From positions 1 through 64,000 of the forward strand of contig CAWBBW010000020.1 of assembly GCA_963787135.1 (NCBI GenBank): a stretch of 64,000 nt of DNA. Reading direction: 5' to 3'. Positions 8,237 to 18,004 of this stretch are shown in pieces. How positions within the stretch are numbered: the first letter of the stretch is position 1; each line of letters begins with the position of its first letter. This DNA is from Roseiarcus sp963787135 (GTDB taxonomy: Bacteria; Pseudomonadota; Alphaproteobacteria; Rhizobiales; Beijerinckiaceae). The translations under genes were made by a program, and so were the position numbers. The notes beneath the pieces were generated by a model. That model was not told the origin of the DNA. It saw nothing but the letters and a program-made list of their open reading frames with translations, and made no database searches.

Positions 8237-9818
8237 CAGCCTGTCGGACTGAGTTTTGAGATTGGGGGTCGAACGGGTTTTTCGATTTGCGCCGGCAGAT
8301 CGGGCTTTGTGGGGTTCCGATTGAGCCTGTTGGAGGCGGTAGGCTGGATAGTCCGCGCGTCGGTTTCGCTCCCTTTAGCAGTGCGGGGTCGAGTGAGAAC
8401 ATCCGTTTCAAATTCCAGGCCATTTGATCACGGAGGCTCTCACTCGACCGCGCACGTTTTCGAGCGCGCGAAACAGGGAAAATTGACGGAATCCGAGCGC
8501 GGCTTTGATGATGCCGAACACCGGCTCCGGGGTCTGCTTGCGCAAGGCGTAGAGCGCTCGGCCCTCAGGCGACTTCAGCCGATGCGCCATCGCCTCGACC
8601 GGCGTCGGGTCCCTCGGCGCCGACGCCGCGAAGCGCTCGCTCAGCGGCGGGTGGTGGGGCTGGCGGCCCATCGCGATCACCGGTTCGACGCCCGCCTTTT
8701 CGCACGCGGCCACGGCGCCCGCGCTGAAATAGCCGGTGTCGGCCAGCAGATGGTCAACCTTGCCCAGGCCTTCGGGCAACGCGCCGATCTTCTCCAGCAT
8801 CGGTTCGACCTGCTGCTTGTCATTGGGCGCCTGAACCACATCGACGGCCACGACCAGAAGACTTCCCGCAGCGACCGCGGCTTGCGCATTGTAGCACTGG
8901 TCGAAGCCGCCGCCCGCCACCGGCATGATGCGCGACTCCGCGTCGGTCAGGTTGACCTGATCGGTCGGCAGCGGCCCTTCGGTCGGCGGCGCCGGCGGCT
9001 TTCCCCCGGGCTTCTTGCCCGTCGCCGCGGTCTTCGCCTCGCGCGACGCCATTTTGGCTTGGTGCTCGGCCATCTCGCGCGCATGCCGTTCCTTGGCCCG
9101 AGCCTCGATCTTCGCCTTCGCCTCGGCCAGCTTACGAAGGCGCTCCTCGCGCCGCGCCAGTTCGTCGGGAATCGACATCCCGTCGGGAACGTCGGCCGCA
9201 TCCGCAGCCTCGGCTCGGGCCAGCAAATCGGCGACCTCGGCCTTCAGTTGCGCCTCGATCCTGCCCACATGCTCATAGGAAAGCGCGCTGTGCCGGCTGG
9301 CGTTGGCGTGGATCTTCGTCCCGTCCAGCCCGATTATGCCCATCTTCAAGACGCCCATCTCGCGCGCCAACTGAAGAACCTCGACGAACAGCTCCTCGAT
9401 CTCCTTTAAGAACCGCCGCCGAAACGCGGCGATCGTGTCGTGGTCGGGATGATCGTTCGCCGCGATGAACCGAAACGCTACCGAGTTGTAGGTCGCCCGC
9501 TCGAGCTTCCGGCTGGAGAATGTCCCCGTCGCGTACCCGTAAACCAACAGGCCCAGCAACATCCGGGGATGATACGAAGCCGACCCCGAACCTCGGTAAG
9601 CCCCGCTCAGCCGGCCCAGGTCGAGACCGTCGATAACTTCGACAATGAACCGCGCCAAATGCTTCTCCGGAAGCCACTCGTCCACAGAAGGCGGCAGCAG
9701 ATACCCCGTCTGCCGATCGATCGTCCGAAAATTGGCCATCAAAAAAACCCGCCGCCCTGCGCGAATTAACGATTGATTTTAGCGTGGCCGCAGGCTCGGC
9801 GTTAAGTCCGACAGGCTG
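8237..9818 (-). mobile_element. IS1182-family insertion sequence, copy A
   Basis: The ends are CAGCCTGTCGGACT (8237-8250) and its exact complement AGTCCGACAGGCTG (9805-9818). They are flanked by the palindromic 4-bp duplication CTAG at 8233-8236 and 9819-9822. The element is 1,582 bp long and carries one transposase gene on the reverse strand. A nearly identical second copy lies in the opposite orientation at 40.5 kb. Confidence 0.93.
8408..9739 (-). pseudogene. IS1182-family transposase, C-terminus frameshifted
   Basis: The start MANFRTIDRQTGYLLPPSVD leads into the N-terminal InsH-like domain. The DDE Asp residues are in IGLDGTKIHANASRH and LLADTGYFSAG. Next to the intact copy at 40.6 kb it differs by a two-residue deletion near RFAA/APRDP. 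It also carries small indels after FRQFSL that change the ending from GLENVRGEWSLVIMAWN to ALENVRGRVRASVIKWPGI. The glutamate expected to complete the DDE triad sits in the lost GEWSL segment, so this copy is probably catalytically dead. A Lys/Ala/Glu-rich insert separates the two Asp motifs, as in the family. Confidence 0.85.
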
Positions 9819-10219
9819 CTAGGGGGCGTGCTGGCGAGCATATTGTCGATCACCGAAACGACCGCGGCGCGGGCACAGGACGCTGAGGTGACGTGTTCTT
9901 GGGTCGGCCAGCGGAACGCCTGTCATACTCTCGACGAATGGGAAAAGATGGCGCGCTTGTGGTGCGATCGCAGTCAGGCGGCAAAAGCCCGCCGCGAACA
10001 AGAGCAAGCTTTGGGTTGGGGGAGCAATGTCATGTACGGGTCCTCAAGAGGCGCAGAATTCACCAGAGATCAGCAGATCGAGGCCGATACGCTATCGATC
10101 TGCGCGGGTGAACAACAAGGACTAGCGGCAGCTCAACGACAGGCCAGCATGAGAATGCCGCAGTGAAAACCGCCTGCACCTGAACTGTCGATTTAAAGCG
10201 TTCCAAACGGAGCAAGAAC

Positions 10220-10682
10220 GTGCGGGTAACGATCGTTCTCGTCGCGCTGCTCCTAGCCGGCGCGGCCTACGGGCAGGCCTATGAAGAGGCGGATCGCAGA
10301 TATTTGCTCAAGACGTCGATTGCCGTACTGCGTCAAACTCAAGGACGACTTTGTCGCGCGCCGCGTCGATTGGCTGCCTCGCGGATCGCCGCCAGAGGAA
10401 TGGCGCTGCCTACACGGAGCGCTATGGGTCTGCTTGGATGGGGCGGACGGGATCGCGTGCGGCAGACGGAATTCTTCGACAACGCCAACTGAGGCGATGA
10501 ACAAAGAATGCTCCGCCCCCGACGCTTCCGGTCCGAGTTGCGCATCGGGCGCCTGCAGCTATAACCGTCGCTGGACCTGTCGCGGGGGCGTTGCCGTCAT
10601 CGATCAGGCGTTTCCTCCTTTTCCCCTCGATGAACAGGGCTATAGCCCTAGTGAGTGGCGTCCTCTCACCTTGCCCCGTTGA
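10220..10682 (+). pseudogene. Possible small secreted Cys-rich protein, frameshifted
   Basis: From GTG 10220 the N-terminus is a clear signal peptide (MRVTIVLVALLLAGAAYGQA). After about YLLKTSIA the composition of this frame becomes Arg-rich. A second frame over 10,340-10,682 gives more protein-like sequence (EEWRCLHGALWVCLDG, CSAPDASGPSCASGACSYN, PLDEQGYSPSEWRP). One indel near 10,330 would join them. I do not recognise a family. It sits after another small secreted-protein gene on the same strand. Confidence is limited because the join is inferred. Confidence 0.3.
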
Positions 10683-10729
10683 ATGCAATGGTTTCGTCGT
10701 CCTAATTTGGAGGCAAGGCGACCGCTCGT

Positions 10730-11551
10730 TCAGGGAGGGTTCGCAGTGCTGTTGATTACTTTTCGAACAAATGGGGAGAAAGTTAAACCTAAAGGAGGGC
10801 TGGACGAAACGCTTATTTTGTCGCCAATGCTTCCGAACATATCAGAGTTCGTTAGCGCCAAAGTCGGGAGGGTAAGTTTTACCCAATATGAACTAACATT
10901 AAATATATAGAACGTAAATTGACCGTCCTTCCCGGTATCAACACGGGGTATCATTATGTTAGTCTTTGCCTCCGCGATTTTATCTCCAGACCCGCCAGTA
11001 ATTGTAGGCTTATTAAACTCAACCTCGAATTCAAGAAGCGCGTTGAACAGTGGGTTTTGACCATACGTTCTCATTTCGCATCGATACGCGTCACGAGGCC
11101 ATCCTCCTTCATCCCGATTTAAAGGCGTACCTGGCTCGCCATAATATTCCTCGTTCTGTCCGCCCTGGTGGGGCACTTCCCGCGACCATGACAATTTAAT
11201 TGCGATTAGTCTGCCGTTGGCTGGAATAGACTGCGGCAGAAAATCGTTTTGGCACTCAATGAATGTCGTCGCCGCATTCAACGCAACGGGCGACGGCTTT
11301 GTGAAAAACCAACTGGCTCCAATAATTAGGAGAATTGCCCCAATACTCATAAGACTGATTGGTAAAAACTTAGAACCTCCAAGATTTGACCCTACGAGAA
11401 ACGTGCCCGAGACAAGCATCCCGAATAGTCCCAGCCATAACATGGTGCGCCAAAGAACGACTGGCGCACCGGGATAGCCCAGCGGGAGCGCCATCGCCGC
11501 CACCGTAGCAGCAAGGCTAAGAACAAGAATCGCCGTTGCCGTTCCGTCCAT
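10730..11551 (-). CDS. Hypothetical membrane protein with three N-terminal helices
   Basis: The 273-residue protein has helices at about residues 4-24, 31-54 and 62-83 (FLPISLMSIGAILLIIGASW). A soluble domain of about 185 residues follows, rich in beta-type sequence (RLIAIKLSWSREVP, LFNALLEFEVEFNKPTI, GQFTFYIFNVSSYWVKL). The topology suggests a membrane anchor with an exposed beta-sandwich. I do not recognise the family; it resembles uncharacterised proteins of accessory islands only in general form. It is monocistronic as far as can be seen and has lower GC than the core genes that follow, consistent with acquisition. Confidence 0.6.
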   Translation of the reverse strand: MDGTATAILVLSLAATVAAMALPLGYPGAPVVLWRTMLWLGLFGMLVSGTFLVGSNLGGSKFLPISLMSIGAILLIIGASWFFTKPSPVALNAATTFIECQNDFLPQSIPANGRLIAIKLSWSREVPHQGGQNEEYYGEPGTPLNRDEGGWPRDAYRCEMRTYGQNPLFNALLEFEVEFNKPTITGGSGDKIAEAKTNIMIPRVDTGKDGQFTFYIFNVSSYWVKLTLPTLALTNSDMFGSIGDKISVSSSPPLGLTFSPFVRKVINSTANPP

Positions 11552-11799
11552 GCAGTTTTCATATCACATAGATGGGGATAGGCGCAGCATTTTACGGTTG
11601 TTCAGAATAATGGCTGGAAGAGACAAGACGAGAATTTTCCGTCCCGTACGCCCCCCTTCCCCCCCCCAAAAGAAAGGAAATGCGCCTTGTTTCTAGCGTT
11701 TCCGAGCCTTCGGGAAACTTCGTGCGCATCTTTGAAAGTCCGATGGCCCGCTGGCCTGAACCCGCCCAGCCCACGTCCTCGGCGAGCCGGTGATATTCA

Positions 11800-13290
11800 C
11801 TAGTCTGATTCGTCGTACTCCTCGTTCCAGGTCCGCCCGTCGCGCTCGATCAGCGCGACCGAGGCGTTCGGGCCCCAGGTGCCGGCGGCATAGGGGCGGG
11901 GAGGCTCGCGCAAGCTCGCCCAGGCCTCGCGGATGGGGTCGATGAACCGCCACGCGGCCTCGACCTCGTCGCGGCGCATGAAGAGGGCCGCGTTGCCGCG
12001 GATCGCGTCCATCAAGAGGCGCTCGTAGGCGTCGGCCGAAGGCTGGCCGGCGAAGGCCTTGGCGAAGCTCATGTCAAGCGGCAGGTGCTCGAGCCGCATG
12101 CCGCCGCCGGGTCCTGGCTCCTTGACCATCATCCAGAGCTTGATCCCCTCGTCCGGCTGGACGCGGATCACAAGGCGGTTGGCAGGAATTGAGTCGGAGG
12201 GCATGTCGAAGATCACATGCGGCACCTTGCGGAAGCCGACGACGATCTCCGAGAAGCGCTGCGGCAGCCGCTTTCCCGTGCGCAGATAGAAGGGCACGCT
12301 CGCCCAGCGCCAATTGGCGACGCCGAGCTTCAGCGCGACGAAGGTCTCGGTGTCGCTCTCGCTCTTGCCGATGTCGTGGAGATAGCTCGGAACCGGTCCG
12401 CCATCGGCGAAGCCCGCGCGGTACTGGCCGCGCACCGTCAGCGCAAGCGCATTGGACTCGTTGATCGGCTCGAGCGCCTTCAGCACCTTCAGCTTCTCGT
12501 CGCGTAGCGAATCCGCGTCGAGCGAATTCGGCGGCTCCATCGCAACCAGACACAGGAGCTGCATCATATGGTTCTGCACCATGTCCCGCATCGCGCCCGA
12601 TTCGTCGTAGTAGCTGCCGCGCCCCTCGACGCCGAGCGTCTCGGCGACGGTGATCTGGACATGGTCGATATGCGCGGCGTTCCATAAGGGTTCGAACAAG
12701 CTGTTGGCGAAGCGGAGCGCCATCAGGTTCTGCACCAACTCCTTGCCGAGATAGTGGTCGATGCGGAAGATGCTGCTTTCGAGGAAGACGGAGCCGAGCT
12801 CGTTATTGATGACTTCGGCGCTGGCGCGGTCGTGGCCGATCGGCTTCTCGACGATGATCCGCGAACGGGGCGTCACCAGCCCCTCTTCGCCGAGGCGCTT
12901 CGCCACCGGGCAGAAGAGATCCGGACTGGTCGCGAGATAGAAGGCGCGAATGCGCTCGTCCGGTCCCAAAAGAGAGCGAAGCTCCGGCCAGCCTTCTTTG
13001 CTCATCACGTCGACGGAAGCGTAGTCGATGCGGGAGAGGAAGCGCTCCATCGCGGCGTCGTCCTCGTGGGCGCCCGCGCTAAATTTGAGCAACGCGTCCT
13101 TCACCGCCAGCCGGAATGCGTTGCGGTCGTAGTGGCGCCGGGAGACGCCGATGATGCGGGTCGGTTCGGAGAACTGCTCGCTTCGCTCCCGGTTCAGGAG
13201 CGCTGGATAGAGCTTGCGGTAGGCAAGGTCGCCCGTGCCGCCGAAGACGACGAGATCGAACGGTTCAACTTTCACAATGCGTGCAGCCAT
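11800..13290 (-). CDS. zwf: Glucose-6-phosphate 1-dehydrogenase
   Basis: This enzyme oxidises glucose 6-phosphate to 6-phosphogluconolactone with NAD(P)+, the entry step of the Entner-Doudoroff and oxidative pentose phosphate routes, in the cytoplasm. At 496 residues it has normal length. The N-terminal dinucleotide-binding motif is VVFGGTGDLAYRKLYPALLN and the catalytic/substrate motif is FRIDHYLGKELVQN. The start is supported by AAGAGG upstream of ATG. The gene is intact. It precedes no gnd or pgl here; instead a ROK regulator gene and a sugar ABC transporter lie behind it, so the region is devoted to sugar uptake and oxidation. Confidence 0.96.
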   Translation of the reverse strand: MAARIVKVEPFDLVVFGGTGDLAYRKLYPALLNRERSEQFSEPTRIIGVSRRHYDRNAFRLAVKDALLKFSAGAHEDDAAMERFLSRIDYASVDVMSKEGWPELRSLLGPDERIRAFYLATSPDLFCPVAKRLGEEGLVTPRSRIIVEKPIGHDRASAEVINNELGSVFLESSIFRIDHYLGKELVQNLMALRFANSLFEPLWNAAHIDHVQITVAETLGVEGRGSYYDESGAMRDMVQNHMMQLLCLVAMEPPNSLDADSLRDEKLKVLKALEPINESNALALTVRGQYRAGFADGGPVPSYLHDIGKSESDTETFVALKLGVANWRWASVPFYLRTGKRLPQRFSEIVVGFRKVPHVIFDMPSDSIPANRLVIRVQPDEGIKLWMMVKEPGPGGGMRLEHLPLDMSFAKAFAGQPSADAYERLLMDAIRGNAALFMRRDEVEAAWRFIDPIREAWASLREPPRPYAAGTWGPNASVALIERDGRTWNEEYDESD

Positions 13291-13354
13291 TGGCGCCTCT
13301 TAAGAGTGTCGTCCACGGGGTGCGTCGGCTCGAACGAACGCGGGCGAACCCGCT

Positions 13355-14650
13355 TCAACTCGCCTGGCCCATCGCGTCCTTTAGCAGAACCTCGCGGTCG
13401 CGGCCGAAATTCCTGATCAGCGGCAAAGCGGCGCCGCCGATGGCGCGCGCGTCGGCCCCGATCGTTCCCGGAACGATGTCGACGTCGCTGAGGCCCCGGC
13501 GATCGAGACCGGAAAAGACGTCCGCCGTGCGCGCGGTCAGCCGGTCCCGGACGGCCGCGGGCATCGCTCCGTCGATCACGATGGCCTCGAAGTCAATGAC
13601 CGAGATCGCCGCGGCGCAGGCGTAGGCCAGCGCCGAAGCCACCTCCTCGATCCAGTCCTCGAGGTGAATTCCGAATTCCGCCCAGGCGTCCGGCGTCGCC
13701 CATATCGACGAGGCGTCGACGCCGGCGCGCTCGAGGCGCCGCTCCAGCTGATAGATCGAGGCGCAGGCGATGAGTTGCGGCGCGCCGCTGGCGTCGCTCT
13801 TCGCCACGACCGGCATCGAGCCGAGTGCGCCGGCGTTGCCGGTGCGCCCGGGCCACAGCGCTCCGTCGAGCACCAGGCCACCACCGAGGAAAGCCCCGAT
13901 GAAAAAGTAGAGGAAGTCGCGATGCCTCCATCCCCGGCCGAAGAAGAATTCCGCCGCGCAGGCGGCGGTCGCATCGTTGCAGAGCGTAACCGCATAGGGG
14001 CACACTGCTGCGATCTCGCGCTCGACGTCGAAATTGCGCCAGGCGTCCATGGCGCCGGGGGGCGCGCCGATTTCTGCTTCCCAGGTCCACAATTGGAACG
14101 GCGAAGCTACGCCGAGACCCGCGACGCGCCGCCTCTGCGAGTCCGTGAGCGCGTCCGCAAGGCCGGGGAGCGACGCTTGGACGAAATCGAGGATCATGGC
14201 CGGAGTCGGAAACGCGAAGGTTCGGTGCGCACGACGCCGAACGGCGCCGCGGAAGTCGACGAGGACGAGATCCGCACTGCGCCGCCCGATCTTGAGGCCA
14301 AATGAATAGGCGCCCTCCGGGTCGAGCGACATCGGGATCGTCGGCTGCCCCACGCGTCCGCGTAGGGGGGCTTCGCGCTTCAGGAGCCCGTCCGCCTGGA
14401 GTCAATTCATGATCGCCGAGGTCGATTGCACGGATAGTCCCGTCAATCTCGCCACTTCAATCTTCGACAGAGGGCCAAAGCGGCGCACCAGCGACAGCAA
14501 GAGCCGCTCGTTGTAGAGCCGCACGCCAGCCTGATCGGCGCCGCTCGCGTTGCCAGCAGCATTTGGCGCCGGCGGCGAAGACTGCGGCTCGCGAATGTCT
14601 TCAAGCCCGCGGCGAGACTGTACGCGCGAGCCCTCTGGCGCCTCCCTCAT
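13355..14650 (-). pseudogene. ROK-family transcriptional regulator with in-frame TGA
   Basis: The first part (start at ATG 14650 after GAGAGG) ends in a winged HTH: LYNERLLLSLVRRFGPLSKI and VARLTGLSVQSTSAIMN. The next codon is TGA (14402-14404), after which the same frame continues as LQADGLLKREAPLRGRVGQ and the complete ROK sugar-kinase-like domain (FGLKIGRRSADLVLVDFRG, then CNDATAACAAEFFFGRG) to 13355. In relatives an Arg or Gln stands here, so CGA to TGA or CAA-type loss is likely. Translation could restart at GTG 14353, giving a ROK domain without DNA-binding part. It is divergent from the frcBCA-like operon and presumably its regulator. Confidence 0.8.
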
Positions 14651-14718
14651 GCTTCGCCTCTCAGTCCTCATCCGGGCGATGAAAGGCAAGACTGAGCACA
14701 AATCGGCAGACTGTCAAC

Positions 14719-14774
14719 AATTATTCAATCGGCTGTAATTATCCTTGACTCGCGATCAAAAGTTTGCCCTAACT
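14719..14774 (+). promoter_or_regulatory. Probable promoter and operator of the sugar ABC operon
   Basis: TTGACT (14745-14750) and CTAACT (14769-14774) are spaced 18 bp and face the frcB-like gene. Just upstream AATTATTC (14719-14726) and AATTATCC (14737-14744) form a direct repeat with an 18-bp period. AT-rich words of this kind are typical of ROK/NagC-type operators. The site lies between the divergent ROK gene and the transporter operon. Confidence 0.5.
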
Positions 14775-14879
14775 TGTCGCGACGACGCGAAGCGGATCGA
14801 AGGCGGCGTGGCGCGGAAGCGCCTGTCTCTTCAGCCGTGAACTGCGCCGCCGCTTTGAACCGCAACAGGGAGGAAGACT

Positions 14880-15890
14880 ATGTCCAAAATTTCTGGGATT
14901 CTCACGTCCGTCGCCGCCGCCGCTTTTTCCATCGCTTTGATGGGGGCGGCGCAAGCCGATCCGATTCTGGTCGGGCTCGTCACCAAAACCAACACCAACC
15001 CCTTCTTTGTCAAAATGAAGGAGGGTTTTGAGGCCAAAGCGAAGGAACTTGGCGTCACCACGCAGGCGCTCGCGGGCAAGTTCGACGGCGACAATGACGG
15101 AGAGGTCGCGGCTATTGAGCAGTTGATCGCCGCCGGCGCCAAGGGCATCCTTCTTGTCCCGAGCAACTCAACCGCGATCGTTCCCACCGTCGAGAAGGCC
15201 CGCAAGGCTGGCATCCTTGTGATCACCCTAGACACGCCCCTCGATCCGGTCGACGCCGCCGACGCCAATTTCGCTACCGACAACTTCAAGGCGGGCGAAC
15301 TGATCGGCCAGTGGGCGAAGGGGACCCTGGGCGACAAGGCCAAGACGGCCAAGATCGCGACGCTCGATCTGGCCGCCAACCAGCCGACGGTCGACTATCT
15401 CCGCCACAATGGCTTCCTCACCGGCTTTGGCATTCCGGTCAAAGATCCCAAGCACTACGCAATGAGCGACAGTCCGCAAATCGTCGGCTCCGACGTGACC
15501 GCGGGTTCTGACGAAGGCGGCCGCACGGCGATGGAGAAGATCCTGCAGAAGGCTGACCAGATCGATCTCGTCTATGCGATCAACGAGCCGTCGGCCGACG
15601 GCGGCTATGCAGCGCTGAAGGCTGCTGGCAAGGAGAAGGGCGTGCTGGTGGTCGCCGTCGACGGCGGCTGCAACGGCATCAAGAGCGTCAAGGCGGGCGT
15701 GATCGGCGCGACCTCGCAGCAATATCCGCTATTGATGGCCGCAGACGGCGTGCAGGCGATCGTCGATTATGTAAAGACTGGCAAGAAGCCAGTGAGCATC
15801 GATACCGGCGAGAAGCTCGTGACCGATCACCCGGTTCCGGGGGTGCCCTCGATCAATTCCGACGAGGGCATGAAGCTCTGCTGGGGTTGA
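14880..15890 (+). CDS. frcB: Sugar ABC transporter, periplasmic substrate-binding protein (FrcB-like)
   Basis: This is a periplasmic binding protein of the Peripla_BP_4 fold. The signal peptide ends at MGAAQA, about residue 26. The mature part starts DPILVGLVTKTNTNPFFVKM, the usual opening of ribose/fructose-type binding proteins. Later motifs are AAGAKGILLVPSNSTAIVP, VITLDTPLDP, and VYAINEPSADGGYAALKAAG. AGGGAGGA precedes the start. It is first in an operon with permease and ATPase genes, as in the rhizobial fructose transporter FrcBCA. The exact sugar (fructose, ribose or another monosaccharide) cannot be decided from sequence. Confidence 0.88.
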   Translation: MSKISGILTSVAAAAFSIALMGAAQADPILVGLVTKTNTNPFFVKMKEGFEAKAKELGVTTQALAGKFDGDNDGEVAAIEQLIAAGAKGILLVPSNSTAIVPTVEKARKAGILVITLDTPLDPVDAADANFATDNFKAGELIGQWAKGTLGDKAKTAKIATLDLAANQPTVDYLRHNGFLTGFGIPVKDPKHYAMSDSPQIVGSDVTAGSDEGGRTAMEKILQKADQIDLVYAINEPSADGGYAALKAAGKEKGVLVVAVDGGCNGIKSVKAGVIGATSQQYPLLMAADGVQAIVDYVKTGKKPVSIDTGEKLVTDHPVPGVPSINSDEGMKLCWG

Positions 15891-16010
15891 TTTCGGCGGA
15901 ACTTCGGTCCTTAATCGACTGAGAGATAGGGAGCCGGCGCTCGCCGAATTCATCCGCGAGCGCCAATTCTGCAAGAAGTCGTCGAACCGGGAAACGAACG
16001 AGGGGATGCC

Positions 16011-17087
16011 ATGAGCGAAGCGTCGCGGCCCACTCCACAGGAGTTCGAAAAGGTCCTGACCGCGGCTTCGACGGCCCAGGCGTCGTTCGACGAAGACAGC
16101 CTTTCATACGGCAAGCGCTTGCAGCGCTTCCTCCACTCCTATCCGACGACGGTTCCATTCGTTGTGCTGGTGCTGGGTCTTCTGCTGGGCTGCACGGTCA
16201 ACTACTCGCATTTCGTGAGCGGCAGCAATCTGTCGACTGTCCTGACCCAGGTGACGATCATCGGCATTCTGGGAATTGCGCAGACCCTCGTTATCCTGAC
16301 CGCGGGCATCGATCTTTCGGTCGGCGTGATCATGGTCATTTCGTCGGTGGTGATGGGACGGCTGGCAGTCGTTGACGGTGTGCCTGTTCTGATCGCATTT
16401 CCGCTCGGACTCGTCTGCGGATTGTTCTTCGGCTGGCTGAACGGCATACTCGTGACGCGCATGCAAATGCCGCCGTTCATCGTGACGCTGGGCACCCTCA
16501 GCATCATTGGCGCCCTCAACACTTTCTATTCACAGAGCGAAACGATTCGCACGCAGGACATCGAGGAGAAGGCGCCGTTCCTGCAGCTCATGGGCGTTCC
16601 CTTTAACGTCGGAAGCGCGAGAATCATCCTTGCGAGCTTCCTGTTGATCGTATTGGCGATTATTTTCTGGTACGTGCTCAACCGCACGGCCTATGGCCGG
16701 CACATTTACGCCACCGGGGACGACCCGGAAGCGGCGCGACTGGCCGGCATCAACACCGACCGGATCTTGCTCAGTGTTTATGTTCTGGCGGGGTTCATCG
16801 CAGCGATCGCCGGCTGGGCGCTGATCGGCCGCATCGGCGCCATCAGCCCGACCGCGGGCGCCAACGGCAACCTCGACAGCATCACCGCGGTCGTGATCGG
16901 CGGCACGAGCCTGTTCGGCGGCCGCGGCTCGATTGTCGGCACTCTGATCGGGGCGCTGATCGTCGGCGTGTTCCGCTCGGCGGTGTCGCTCGCGGGCCTT
17001 GACGTGCTGTGGCAGGAATTCGCCATCGGCGTGCTAATCATCGTCGCGGTGGCGCTCGATCAATGGATTCGGAGGATCTCCAAGTGA
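16011..17087 (+). CDS. frcC: Sugar ABC transporter permease (FrcC-like)
   Basis: This is an inner-membrane permease of the BPD_transp_2 (RbsC/AraH) family, 358 residues with 8-10 hydrophobic segments after a cytoplasmic N-terminus of about 45 residues. Typical motifs are TAGIDLSVGVIMVISSVVMG and NRTAYGRHIYATGDDPEAAR, the latter being the loop that contacts the ATPase (the EAA-like site). GGTSLFGGRGSIVGTLIGAL is near the end. It partners the preceding binding protein and the following ATP-binding subunit. Its stop overlaps the ATPase start. Confidence 0.9.
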   Translation: MSEASRPTPQEFEKVLTAASTAQASFDEDSLSYGKRLQRFLHSYPTTVPFVVLVLGLLLGCTVNYSHFVSGSNLSTVLTQVTIIGILGIAQTLVILTAGIDLSVGVIMVISSVVMGRLAVVDGVPVLIAFPLGLVCGLFFGWLNGILVTRMQMPPFIVTLGTLSIIGALNTFYSQSETIRTQDIEEKAPFLQLMGVPFNVGSARIILASFLLIVLAIIFWYVLNRTAYGRHIYATGDDPEAARLAGINTDRILLSVYVLAGFIAAIAGWALIGRIGAISPTAGANGNLDSITAVVIGGTSLFGGRGSIVGTLIGALIVGVFRSAVSLAGLDVLWQEFAIGVLIIVAVALDQWIRRISK

Positions 17088-17866
17088 GCGTCGAACCGAT
17101 CCTGCAGGCCCGCTCGCTCGTCAAGCGCTACGGTCGCGTCACGGCGATGGACCACGCCGACTTCGATCTCTATCCCGGCGAGATTCTCGCGGTGATCGGC
17201 GATAACGGCGCCGGCAAGTCCTCGATGATTAAGGCGCTCTGCGGCGCCGTGATCCCCGATTCCGGCGACATCCGCCTCGCTGGAGAGACCGTTCACTTCC
17301 GGTCGCCGATCGATGCGCGGGAGGCCGGCATCGAGACCGTCTACCAGAACCTTGCGCTTTCGCCGGCGCTGTCGATCGCCGACAACATGTTTCTTGGACG
17401 GGAAATACGCGCGGAAGGATTTTTCGGCGCCTACTTTCGCGCGCTCGACCGGGCGAAGATGCAGAAGTTCTCGCGCGAGAAGCTCAACGAACTGGGGCTG
17501 ATGACGATTCAGAACATCAATCAGCCGGTCGAGACGCTGTCGGGGGGCCAGCGCCAGGGGGTTGCTGTTGCGCGTGCTGCGGCCTTTGCCAAGCGTGTCG
17601 TCATCATGGACGAGCCGACGGCGGCGCTCGGGGTCAAGGAATCGCGCCGGGTGCTCGAACTCATTCTCGACGTAAAGAAGCGGGGGATGCCGATCATCCT
17701 GATCTCGCACAATATGCCGCACGTGTTCGAGGTCGCCGACCGCATTCATATCCATCGCCTTGGACGGCGGCTGACCGTGGTCGACCCAAAAAAAATCACG
17801 ATGTCGGACGCCGTCGCGATGATGACGGGCGCCATGGCGCCGCCTGTCGAAGCCGAGGCCGCGTAA
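17084..17866 (+). CDS. frcA: Sugar ABC transporter ATP-binding protein (FrcA-like)
   Basis: I start this at GTG 17084, which overlaps the permease stop (GTGA) and follows GGAGGA at good spacing. That gives 260 residues, the single-cassette size of FrcA rather than the double-cassette RbsA. Walker A is GDNGAGKSS (39-47), the signature is LSGGQ (152-156), Walker B is VVIMDE (172-177) and the switch His is at 209 (LISHNM). The stretch TVYQNLALSPALSIADNMFL is the Q-loop region typical of carbohydrate importers. It energises the frcC permease. Confidence 0.9.
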   Translation: MSVEPILQARSLVKRYGRVTAMDHADFDLYPGEILAVIGDNGAGKSSMIKALCGAVIPDSGDIRLAGETVHFRSPIDAREAGIETVYQNLALSPALSIADNMFLGREIRAEGFFGAYFRALDRAKMQKFSREKLNELGLMTIQNINQPVETLSGGQRQGVAVARAAAFAKRVVIMDEPTAALGVKESRRVLELILDVKKRGMPIILISHNMPHVFEVADRIHIHRLGRRLTVVDPKKITMSDAVAMMTGAMAPPVEAEAA

Positions 17867-18004
17867 GTCTGCGCTTGAGCGCCGAAGCCGCGCTGCGTTC
17901 ATCCGCCGAAGCGCGACTTGCGCCAGCCGAGTTTGGCGCTTATCTGGCCGAGGAGTAGCGTGCTCCATCGCCGCTACAATCAATGAAATTGGGAGCACTC
18001 TAGC

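Larger units (their letters stand above)
8209..10166 (+). pseudogene. Small secreted protein gene split by IS1182
   Basis: The start lies directly after the preceding stop (TGA ATG). The first nine codons give MAKAFLPLL, and the reading then enters the IS1182 target CTAG. Removing the element and one CTAG joins it in frame to GGVLASILSITETTAARAQD on the far side, which completes a signal peptide, and continues through AEVTCSWVGQRNACHTLDEW to a stop at 10164-10166. The restored protein has about 123 residues with a signal peptide and a few Cys. Function is unknown. The remaining downstream part could at most be made from GTG 9828 without a full signal peptide. Confidence 0.8.

Noticed and set aside
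8309..9409. Long forward frame across IS1182 copy A
   Set aside because: It is the complement of the transposase; the same antisense frame appears in copy B.
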